Under the pieces are notes generated by a model. The model saw only the letters and a program-made list of their open reading frames with translations, did no database searches and was not told the origin of the DNA. Both the position numbers and the translations under genes were made by a program. A stretch of DNA of 64,000 bases from Blastopirellula sediminis (GTDB lineage Bacteria; Planctomycetota; Planctomycetia; Pirellulales; Pirellulaceae), in contig NZ_JAJKFT010000010.1 in assembly GCF_020966755.1 (NCBI RefSeq), positions 4,000,481-4,064,480 on the forward strand, given 5' to 3'. Shown here in pieces: positions 52,440-60,259 of the stretch (position 1 is the first letter of the stretch; each line of letters begins with the position of its first letter).

Positions 52440-54068
52440 ATGCGCAGCATCGGACGACGTCACTTATTGAACCACCCATGGTGGGGCGTATTTCTATTGA
52501 CGCTCTGCCCTACGGTCCTTTGCGCCTTCACTCCGGAAAGTCCGGAGGTGGTTGCGATGGTCGAAAAAGGGGTGAAGTATCTCGGCGCCCAAAACCATGA
52601 CCGGCCAGGCGGAAAGTCGTTGATGGCATTGGCCCTGTTAAAATCGGGGCAACCGCTCGATCATCCGCGCGTGCAATCGGGTCTCGCCGCCGCCCGCGCG
52701 ATGGGCGCCAACGTTCCGTCGCACAGCGGCGACAACGTTTACGACGTTGGGCTCTGCTTGATTTTGCTCTGCGAAGTTGATCCCGAAGGGAGCAGCGAGC
52801 AGATCAAAAACATGGTCAAGTACTTTGTCGACACGCAGAAGCCGGGCGGAGGCTGGGGCTATCGGGATAACGATACCGGCGACAATTCGATGACGCAGTA
52901 CGGCGCTCTCGGATTGTGGCTGGCGCAGCGGAGCGGTTTTGAAGTCCCGATTCCGGTGATCGAACGGCTCTGCAATTGGGTCCTGCGCTGCCAGGATCCG
53001 TCCGGGGCTTGGGGATACCAAGGGAACGATCCTGGCGTCGGTAATTTTCAGCGCGTCTCACAAGCCGATATTCGTTTGACCATGGTCTGCGCGGCGCTCG
53101 GCAGTCTCTACATGGGGACCGACCTGCTCAACATCAATGACCGGCGGCGCGCAGACGAAGGAAAAGGTTTCAATCTGCCGGGCTTCGTCCGCGAAGTGAA
53201 AACTCCGGAAGATTTGGCGCGGAACAAGATTCTGACGAAAGCGGTCGACGCTGGTCGCGTCACTCAGTCGAAGGCGGCGGGACGTAACTTCCTGACGGCC
53301 AATTTTACGATCGCGCCCAACATGTGGGATTATTACTATCTCTACGCGCTGGAACGTTACGAGAGCTTCCACGAGTTGGACGTTGGTCGCAAAGATCCGA
53401 AGCCGGCCTGGTACGACGCCGGCGTAAAACGCCTGCAATCGGCGCAGCAGCCCGACGGCCACTGGAAAGGGCTCAGCGAAGATGCGACCGTTTCTACGGC
53501 GTTCGCCCTGCTCTTTCTGCGACGGAGCACCGCCGAATCGATCAAAAAGCGGAGTCGCGTGTTTGACGAAGGTCGACTCGTCGGCGGTCGCGGACTGCCG
53601 AAAGTGGTCGAAGACGCGACCATCAAAGACGGCCAGGTCGTCAATAAATCGGAGCTCTTGGAGTCGGAAAAGTTCCTCTCGATGATCGAGGCCGACGACG
53701 CCGAACTGGAGCGTTTTCTGCACGAAGACGTGCAGTTCGAGTTGAGCGAAGATGAGCGGGGACGCTCGGAACAAATCGTTCAATTGCGGCGAAAGATTCG
53801 CGAAGGTTCCTTTGGAGCTCGACTGTTAGCGATCCGAGCGATTCGACAGTCGAAGGACTTTGACAGCATCCCGGTGTTGATTTACGCCCTGACCGATCCG
53901 GATGGGCGCGTCGCGATCGAAGCGCGTGACGCCCTGCGGTTCATCTCGCGTAAATTCAACGGCTTTGGGATGCCGCGCGGGGCGGACGTCATGCAGCGGT
54001 CTCTTTACGCGAACCAATGGAAGCAATGGTATCGCTCCGTACGCCCTGATGCTGAGTTCTTGGACTGA
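52440..54068 (+). CDS. Exported protein with prenyltransferase/squalene-oxidase-like repeats
   Basis: The 542-residue protein has a signal peptide (about 1-29). An alpha/alpha-barrel of squalene-hopene-cyclase/prenyltransferase repeats follows: KSLMALALLKSG, PGGGWGYRDNDTGDNSMTQYGALGLWLA, DPSGAWGYQGNDPG and QQPDGHWKGLSEDATVSTAFALLFL. The last 100 residues resemble HEAT repeats (RAIRQSKDFDSIPVLIYALTDPDG). The cyclase DxDD motif is not found, and export argues against terpene synthesis, so it is probably a binding or structural protein. Its stop is directly followed by the next ATG. Confidence 0.85.
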   Translation: MRSIGRRHLLNHPWWGVFLLTLCPTVLCAFTPESPEVVAMVEKGVKYLGAQNHDRPGGKSLMALALLKSGQPLDHPRVQSGLAAARAMGANVPSHSGDNVYDVGLCLILLCEVDPEGSSEQIKNMVKYFVDTQKPGGGWGYRDNDTGDNSMTQYGALGLWLAQRSGFEVPIPVIERLCNWVLRCQDPSGAWGYQGNDPGVGNFQRVSQADIRLTMVCAALGSLYMGTDLLNINDRRRADEGKGFNLPGFVREVKTPEDLARNKILTKAVDAGRVTQSKAAGRNFLTANFTIAPNMWDYYYLYALERYESFHELDVGRKDPKPAWYDAGVKRLQSAQQPDGHWKGLSEDATVSTAFALLFLRRSTAESIKKRSRVFDEGRLVGGRGLPKVVEDATIKDGQVVNKSELLESEKFLSMIEADDAELERFLHEDVQFELSEDERGRSEQIVQLRRKIREGSFGARLLAIRAIRQSKDFDSIPVLIYALTDPDGRVAIEARDALRFISRKFNGFGMPRGADVMQRSLYANQWKQWYRSVRPDAEFLD

Positions 54069-54956
54069 ATGGCTGGCTCTTCGATTTCATCTTCTTCCGC
54101 AGCCTCCCGGCCGAATCGTTCGACGCCGCCGATGAAGGTGTCGTCGTATGATCGCGTCGCCAGCATGTTGGTGGCGCTGCTGGTGTTGGTCGGCGTGGCG
54201 GTCTTGATCCTGTTCGGCATCTTCTTGACCACCCGCACTTATCCAACGCAAACGGCGGTGCCGGTCGTGCTTGAAGAAGTCTCGGGCCGCGGCGAAAACG
54301 CGGCCGGCGTCGCTCGCGATCTGGAAGCCCCGGGCCTGGACGAGCTGAACGAAGAGGTCGAGCCGCAGCTCGACATGTCGGCCGATGCGATCAGCGAAGC
54401 GGTCTCGTCGCAGTCGACGGCTTTGGCCAATCTGGAAGGGCAACTCAGCTTCTCCAGCGGCGGCGGAGGACTGGGCGACAGTCGACCGGTTGGGCCGCCG
54501 GGCGACGGCGAAGATGTGATTCCTCGCTATGAGCGGTGGGAGATTCAGTTTGAATCGTCCGACCTGCCGACCTACGCCAGACAGCTCGACTTTTTCAAGA
54601 TCCAGCTCGGCACGCTCGCCGGCGGCGACAAGGTGATGTACGCGTCGAGCTTGTCGAGCAAACCGCAGCGAAGCGAAGGCTCGACCGCCAAAGAAGAGCG
54701 ACTTTACATGACGTGGCGCGACGGTTCGTTCAAAGAAGCGGACAGCGAGCTATTGGCCAGCGCCGGCATCACCCCGGGGCCGGTCGTCATGCAGTTTTAC
54801 GATCCCGAAACGGAAAACCTGCTCGCGTATCTCGAAAAGACCTACGCCAAAGATCGGACGATCGGTGAGATTCGCCGCACCTATTTCGGCGTCCGCCGCA
54901 AAGGGAACGAGTTTGAGTTTTACGTTTTACGACAGGAATATCGCAGCGTTCGCTAA
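54069..54956 (+). CDS. One-TM protein preceding ExbB/ExbD, possible TonB/TolA-like partner
   Basis: The 295-residue product has a Ser-rich cytoplasmic N-terminus and one membrane helix (about 33-57, MLVALLVLVGVAVLILFGIFL). An acidic linker follows (about 65-135), then a compact C-terminal domain (about 150-295, with PRYERWEIQFESSDLPTYARQLDFF and RTYFGVRRKGNEFEFYVLRQEYR). Topology and position match a TonB or TolA component, but no TonB C-terminal signature is found. It starts with no gap after the previous gene. The role is inferred. Confidence 0.72.
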   Translation: MAGSSISSSSAASRPNRSTPPMKVSSYDRVASMLVALLVLVGVAVLILFGIFLTTRTYPTQTAVPVVLEEVSGRGENAAGVARDLEAPGLDELNEEVEPQLDMSADAISEAVSSQSTALANLEGQLSFSSGGGGLGDSRPVGPPGDGEDVIPRYERWEIQFESSDLPTYARQLDFFKIQLGTLAGGDKVMYASSLSSKPQRSEGSTAKEERLYMTWRDGSFKEADSELLASAGITPGPVVMQFYDPETENLLAYLEKTYAKDRTIGEIRRTYFGVRRKGNEFEFYVLRQEYRSVR

Positions 54957-55005
54957 TTGAGCCGGCGCTTTACGTTTTCACTTCCAATAAGGTTCCGGCA
55001 ACTCG

Positions 55006-55656
55006 ATGGACATCAGCGGCCTCACCACAATCTTCGGTTACGTCATCTACGGCGCACTTGCGCTGATTGCACTTTGGGGCGCCTTCTGCGTGATCGTGGT
55101 TTGGATGCGCGTCGCCGAAAAGCGCTTCCGCAGCGAAGCGGAGCAGGACGAATTCCTCGACGCGATCGAAGAGCCACTTGCTCGCGGCAACTACGCCGCC
55201 GCCGAAGAGCTGTGCGAAGATGACGCGCGAGCCGTTCCGCAGCTCGCCCTGCTGGCGCTTCACATGCGCGACAACAGCTACGCCCAGATCAAGCAGATGA
55301 TGCTCGATCGCTTTCAGCGCGACGTGCTGTCGGACCTCGAGTATCGCTTGAGCTGGGTTTACACCGTCATCAAGGGCGCCCCGATGGTCGGACTGCTCGG
55401 TACGGTGGTCGGTATGATGGGGGCGTTCGGCAAGTTAGCGGCCGGCGAAAGCGGCGGAACCGACATCGCTACGCAAATGGCCGAAGATATCAGTCTGGCT
55501 CTTATCACCACCGCGTGCGGTTTGGCGATCGCGATTCCGCTCGTCTTTTGCACCGCCAGCATCAACGTCCGGATTCGCAAGATGGAAGACCTGGTCGGCG
55601 TCGGCGTGACGCGGTTTCTGGGCGCACTCCGCGAATGTCTGAGCCGGGAAGCGTAA
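55006..55656 (+). CDS. exbB: MotA/TolQ/ExbB-family proton channel subunit
   Basis: This 216-residue membrane protein has a first helix at about 7-30. A long cytoplasmic loop follows, and two helices close the protein (GAPMVGLLGTVVGMMGAFGKLA near 125-147, and ISLALITTACGLAIAIPLVFCTASI near 163-187). The second segment carries the family TxxGLxVAIP-like signature. Together with ExbD it forms the proton channel that drives envelope work. The stop is 2 bp before the ExbD gene start. Confidence 0.9.
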   Translation: MDISGLTTIFGYVIYGALALIALWGAFCVIVVWMRVAEKRFRSEAEQDEFLDAIEEPLARGNYAAAEELCEDDARAVPQLALLALHMRDNSYAQIKQMMLDRFQRDVLSDLEYRLSWVYTVIKGAPMVGLLGTVVGMMGAFGKLAAGESGGTDIATQMAEDISLALITTACGLAIAIPLVFCTASINVRIRKMEDLVGVGVTRFLGALRECLSREA

Positions 55657-55658
55657 AC

Positions 55659-56180
55659 ATGTCCGACGCAGGTCAGCACAAGACGAAAGACGGGGCGTTG
55701 CCGGTCGAGCCGGAAGCGATCACGTTCAGTCGTCCCAAGGTAAAGAAGGATGAGGCCGATCTCGACATCACGCCGATGATCGACATCACCTTCCTGCTGC
55801 TGATCTTCTTTCTGGTCGCGTCGCGGCTCGATTCCGACTCGGTTCGCAATCTGCCCGACGCCAAGCAAGGAGTCAGCATCTCGGCGACCAACACGGTGAT
55901 CCTGACGGTGACCGCTGACGGACCGGATGGCGCCGCGGTCGTCTTCTTGGGAGACGGCCCGCTCGCCGACACCCAAACGTCGGATGGACTGGATGCCCAA
56001 GAGGCCGAGATCATGGACTACGTCGAACGAGAAATGGCGTCGCGCCCCGCGCGGTCCGTCTTGATCAAAGCCGAAAAGACGGTCCGGGCCGGCGATGTGG
56101 TCCGCGTCATGCGGGCGGCGGCCAGCATCGAAGGCGCCGAAGTTTCCAAGGCCTACATCGGGGTAAAGGACGGAGCATGA
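55659..56180 (+). CDS. exbD: ExbD/TolR-family protein 1
   Basis: The 173-residue protein has a cytoplasmic N-terminus and one membrane helix carrying the channel aspartate (LDITPMIDITFLLLIFFLVAS). The periplasmic domain follows, with NTVILTVTADG and SVLIKAEKTVRAGDVVRVMRAAASIEGAEV. The start at 55659 is preferred over longer frames because it follows the exbB stop directly and gives the normal length. Confidence 0.9.
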   Translation: MSDAGQHKTKDGALPVEPEAITFSRPKVKKDEADLDITPMIDITFLLLIFFLVASRLDSDSVRNLPDAKQGVSISATNTVILTVTADGPDGAAVVFLGDGPLADTQTSDGLDAQEAEIMDYVEREMASRPARSVLIKAEKTVRAGDVVRVMRAAASIEGAEVSKAYIGVKDGA

Positions 56181-56851
56181 GCGAAAAGCTGTTTCGATTC
56201 CGCTGCCCTGCTTGCGGAGACGTCCTTTCGGCGAGCACCGACATGATCGGCGCCGAAATCAAGTGCGCCAACTGCGCCACGCGTCTCGAAGTGCCGGCCC
56301 CGGCCAAGCCCCGCTCTACTCCGACTGACGAAGAAGAGTCGAGCGGCAAGACGAGACGATCCGACGATGCGATCGCCGACGAGACGCCGGTCAAATTTGG
56401 CAATCGCGGTCCGCTGGAAGAAGATGAAATGGATCTCACGCCGATGGTCGACGTGACGTTCCTGCTCCTCATCTTTTTCATGGTGACGGCGTCGTTCAGT
56501 TTGCAGAAGACGCTGGAAACTCCGGCGCCGCGCAACGATTCGGCCAGTGCACAGTCCCGCACCATGGACGAACTGCTCGACGATCCCGACTATGTGGTCG
56601 TCCGCATCGACTCGTACAACACGTTTTTCGTCACCTGCGCCGCGTGGGGAGACGAACGGGAAGCCCCCAGCCGCCAAGAGCTGCTGGTGCAAATCCAAGA
56701 GGCTCGCAACTCCAATCCGGCGTCGCCGCCGGGGACGCTGCTGGTCAACGCTCATGTCAACGCATTGCATGAAAAGGTGGTCGCGGCGCTCGACGCCGGC
56801 AACACCGTCGGAATGAACCAAGTCAAATTGTTGACGACCGAGGAAGAGTAA
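56177..56851 (+). CDS. ExbD/TolR-family protein 2 with N-terminal zinc ribbon
   Basis: This 224-residue protein has a CxxC-x16-CxxC zinc-ribbon-like module at its N-terminus (Cys10, 13, 30, 33) before a typical ExbD part. The ExbD part comprises the helix MDLTPMVDVTFLLLIFFMVTASF (split across 84-106) with its aspartate, and a periplasmic domain ending GTLLVNAHVNALHEKVVAALDAG. An ATGA overlap couples it to ExbD 1. A metal-binding cytoplasmic tail could sense or attach a partner. Confidence 0.88.
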   Translation: MSEKLFRFRCPACGDVLSASTDMIGAEIKCANCATRLEVPAPAKPRSTPTDEEESSGKTRRSDDAIADETPVKFGNRGPLEEDEMDLTPMVDVTFLLLIFFMVTASFSLQKTLETPAPRNDSASAQSRTMDELLDDPDYVVVRIDSYNTFFVTCAAWGDEREAPSRQELLVQIQEARNSNPASPPGTLLVNAHVNALHEKVVAALDAGNTVGMNQVKLLTTEEE

Positions 56852-56908
56852 TTTTCCGGTAGTCGCTTCAATTCAACCGCTAGTAAGCTGAACGAAACGC
56901 TGTCCGCT

Positions 56909-59900
56909 ATGATGAACGTCCCTGAGTTTCTCGATCTGCTCGATACGTATGAGTATCTGGCCGAAAACCAGATCGCGGCCTTGCGCCGTCAGCTTACGCA
57001 GATGGACGCGGGCATCACGCCGGAGCAGATCGTTAACGGCTTGCTGCAGCGCGGTCACTTGACCAAGTACCAGGCCAAACGCCTGATCGCCGAATCGCAA
57101 AGCGGCGCCTCGCAGCGTAAGCAAAGCGTCAGCAGCGGTCGCAAACGGGCCCAGGAAAAGTGGCTCAGTTCGGCGCCGGTCGAAGAAGAGATCGTCGATC
57201 TGGGCGCCGGCGACCTCGTTCCGCTGGATGAAGACGCCCCCAGCGCCTTTGACGACGTCCTCGGCGACGACGCGCTGGTCGAAGATGAAGGGCTGTCGCC
57301 GCTCGGCGGATCGCGATCGGGCAAGGGAAAGAAGTACGTCAAGAAGGAGCAGCGGAAGAATCGCTGGGACTCTCCGCTGTTGATCTTCGGCGGCGCCGGC
57401 CTGGTGATGCTGCTGTTGGCCGGCGGTTTGCTCTTCGCCTGGCTGTCTTGGGACAGCGGCGATTCGGTCTTCCAACTGGCGGAAACCGATTACGAAGGAC
57501 GTAAGTACGCCCAGGCGGTCTCGAAATACGACAAGTTCCTCGGTTCGTTCCCCACGCACTCGCAAGCGCCGACTGCCCGGGTGAAACGCGGCTTGGCGAA
57601 TCTCCGTCTGGCGATCGAAGGCACCAACAACTACGAAACGTCGCTGGTCCGGACTGAAGAGATTCTGGGCCAAATGAAGGATGAGGAAGAGTTCGGCATC
57701 GCGCGGCCGGAACTCGCTTCGCTCCTCCCCGATCTGGCCAATGGTCTCGCCCAAGCGGCCCTCGGCGAAGATACGATCGACAAACGCCGCGAACTGGTCG
57801 GCAAAGCCCGCGAGGCGATGACCTTGGTCGACGACAGCAACTATCTGCCGACGTCGCTCCGCAGCGGTCAACAGACGCGGATCGACGGGATCGTCGCCGA
57901 CATCCAGCGCGTCGAACGAGGGATTTCCCGCGATGAAGAACTGGCCGCCGCTGTGGCCGACATTCAATCGGCCGCCAAGGGGAATGACTTTGAAACGGTC
58001 TATCGACGCCGCTTGGCGCTGCTCCGCATTTATCCAAGCCTGAGCGAAGATCCGACGCTGCAAAGCGCCGTCTGGGAAGTGGTGACCGCGCTCGAGTCGC
58101 AGGTCGTCGTCTCAGACGAAAAGATCTCCGCCGAGCGGCAAGACCATCCGCTTGGACCGGCCCGAACCGTGATGATCGCCGCGCGGAACAGTTCGGCGAC
58201 GCCGCAGCCCGCCAAAGATGCGGTCACGGTCGTTCTGGACGGCGCCGTTTACGGACTTGATCGTCGCGCCGGGACACCCCTTTGGCGCCGTTTCCTCGGC
58301 TTCCCCGATACGGTCGATCCGCTGATTCCGGCCGATCATTCGGCGATCATTGCGTTTAGCAGTCAGCGCCACGAGCTGGTGCGGCTCGACGCGCTGACCG
58401 GCGACTTGAAATGGCGTTTTCCGATTGCCGAAGAAGTGGTGCAGCTTCTTTCTTTGGGGAATGACCTGTTGGTCGTGACGCGGCAAGGGAAGCTGCTTCG
58501 CTTGAATCAAACCTCCGGCGAACAAACGCAGAGCGTCCAGTTGCCGCAACAAGCGGCGGTCGCCGCCACCGTCGGCAAGTCGCAAGATCGCATTCTGGTG
58601 GTCGGGCTGCACTCAACGCTCTACGTGCTCGACTCGAAGAGCCTGGCCTGTCGACAGGCCCTCTTCCTGGGGCACGAAGCCGGCGCCATCGTCACTCCGC
58701 CGGTCATGACCGAACTGGGACATTTGTGCTTGTTCGAGAACGCCGGCGCCGACTTCTCGCTGCTGCATGTCCTCGGTGAGCAAGAGAAGAAACTGACGCA
58801 GTTGCAACCGCCAACTCGCTTGCCAGGCCTGATCCTGGCGCAGGCCCTGACCTTCCAATCGCGCGTCGCCGCGGCCAACGACCGAGGCGCCATCTTCGTG
58901 TTTGAAGGGGGAATGTCGAAAGAGAACCCGGTGCGCTTGCTCGCTCAGACGAAAGCGGAACGGGGCGAGCGGCTCTATTCGCTGATGGGGCTCGAAAATG
59001 GCTATCTCTGGGTGGGGGACAATCGGCTCTCACGCTACGCGTTGCAGCTGTCGCAGCAGTCAATCGTCCCGCGAGTGGTCGAATACGATCGAGACAATTT
59101 CGTCTCCCTCCGCATCGATGGCGATTTGCTCATTCATGTGCGGCGACCTTCGCAAGGAGGAGGCGTGATCGTCTCTGCCGCCGACTTGAACGACAGCGGC
59201 GCCAAGCAGCGCTGGGCGACAACCTTGGCCGCGCCGCTGACCGGTCCTGCGTTTGCGATGGAGCAGCAAGGTCCGCCGCTGGTGATGACGTCGCGAGGCG
59301 ATCTGTTCGAGCTGACCAGCGCCGCGGTGCAAAACGGCGTCGCCGACTCGCCGACCGACTCGTCCAATTACGTCGCTCCGCCGCTGCTGAACAAGCAGGT
59401 ATACGTTTCGCCGGCGCAGCGTTTGTTTACGGCGGCTTCGCCTGAGAATCGCGCCCTCTTTTTCAACGCCGCACGCAGCGGCAGCTTGTTGAAGCAAGTA
59501 ACGCTCGAAATGCCGAGCGACAGCGTCACCCCTGGCGCCGTCTTCGCCGGAACCGGGGTGGTCGCCCCCAGTTCGCAAGGGCAAGTCTTCTACTTGGATC
59601 CCGCCACCGGCGCCGCGGCGGCCTTGCCGTTCCAGCCGCGACTGGCGTTGGGAGAACAGCTTGACTGGAACGTGCCGGTCGCTGATGGAGATGCGGCGAT
59701 TGTCTTTGACGGCCGACAGACTCTCTATCGCCTGCAAGTCAACGATCCGGCGGCGCCGCAATTGACCGCGGTCGCCGAATGTGCGGTCGACGGCAAATTG
59801 GGGCCGCGGATGGCGGTGATGGGACCGATGTTGATCGCCCGGAAGATTGGCGACACCTCGGACGAACTGGTCTTCATTTCGCTCCCCGATTTGCAATCAA

Positions 59901-60250
59901 CCCAGAACGTGCCGGTCGACGGCCGCGTGATCGCGGGGCCGTTCGCCGTGGGAGATCGCACGCTCGTTCAAACGTCGCAAGGCGTGCTGGCCGCCTTTGG
60001 CGGCGATCAACAAGAGCAATGGCGCGTGCCGACCGATACGTCGGTCCTGGTCGGTGAGCCGATTGTCGACGGCGAGAAGATTGTGATCGCCTGCGAGGAT
60101 GGGCGGATCCTGCAAATCAACTCCGCTACCGGCGAGATCATCAATTCGCTGCAGCTCGACGAGCCGCTCGCCGGCGGGCTAATGTTGCAAGACGGCCAGC
60201 TGTGGGTCAATGGATATGGCGGCGTCGTTCACCTTTTGAATTGGCAGTAA
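56909..60250 (+). CDS. Membrane PQQ-propeller protein with kinase-type N-terminal module
   Basis: The 1113-residue protein has a cytoplasmic N-terminal module (1-70) with FLDLLDTYEYLAENQIAAL and GLLQRGHLTKYQAKRLI, resembling the short N-terminal domain of planctomycete Ser/Thr kinases. A charged linker, one membrane helix (about 155-177) and a TPR-like part (about 190-380) follow. PQQ-like propeller blades complete the protein (VVLDGAVYGLDRRAGTPLWRRF, then DGEKIVIACEDGRILQINSATGE near the end). No kinase domain is present. It may link cytoplasmic and periplasmic parts of the ExbBD machine. Confidence 0.85.
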   Translation: MMNVPEFLDLLDTYEYLAENQIAALRRQLTQMDAGITPEQIVNGLLQRGHLTKYQAKRLIAESQSGASQRKQSVSSGRKRAQEKWLSSAPVEEEIVDLGAGDLVPLDEDAPSAFDDVLGDDALVEDEGLSPLGGSRSGKGKKYVKKEQRKNRWDSPLLIFGGAGLVMLLLAGGLLFAWLSWDSGDSVFQLAETDYEGRKYAQAVSKYDKFLGSFPTHSQAPTARVKRGLANLRLAIEGTNNYETSLVRTEEILGQMKDEEEFGIARPELASLLPDLANGLAQAALGEDTIDKRRELVGKAREAMTLVDDSNYLPTSLRSGQQTRIDGIVADIQRVERGISRDEELAAAVADIQSAAKGNDFETVYRRRLALLRIYPSLSEDPTLQSAVWEVVTALESQVVVSDEKISAERQDHPLGPARTVMIAARNSSATPQPAKDAVTVVLDGAVYGLDRRAGTPLWRRFLGFPDTVDPLIPADHSAIIAFSSQRHELVRLDALTGDLKWRFPIAEEVVQLLSLGNDLLVVTRQGKLLRLNQTSGEQTQSVQLPQQAAVAATVGKSQDRILVVGLHSTLYVLDSKSLACRQALFLGHEAGAIVTPPVMTELGHLCLFENAGADFSLLHVLGEQEKKLTQLQPPTRLPGLILAQALTFQSRVAAANDRGAIFVFEGGMSKENPVRLLAQTKAERGERLYSLMGLENGYLWVGDNRLSRYALQLSQQSIVPRVVEYDRDNFVSLRIDGDLLIHVRRPSQGGGVIVSAADLNDSGAKQRWATTLAAPLTGPAFAMEQQGPPLVMTSRGDLFELTSAAVQNGVADSPTDSSNYVAPPLLNKQVYVSPAQRLFTAASPENRALFFNAARSGSLLKQVTLEMPSDSVTPGAVFAGTGVVAPSSQGQVFYLDPATGAAAALPFQPRLALGEQLDWNVPVADGDAAIVFDGRQTLYRLQVNDPAAPQLTAVAECAVDGKLGPRMAVMGPMLIARKIGDTSDELVFISLPDLQSTQNVPVDGRVIAGPFAVGDRTLVQTSQGVLAAFGGDQQEQWRVPTDTSVLVGEPIVDGEKIVIACEDGRILQINSATGEIINSLQLDEPLAGGLMLQDGQLWVNGYGGVVHLLNWQ

Positions 60251-60259
60251 CGAATCAAC

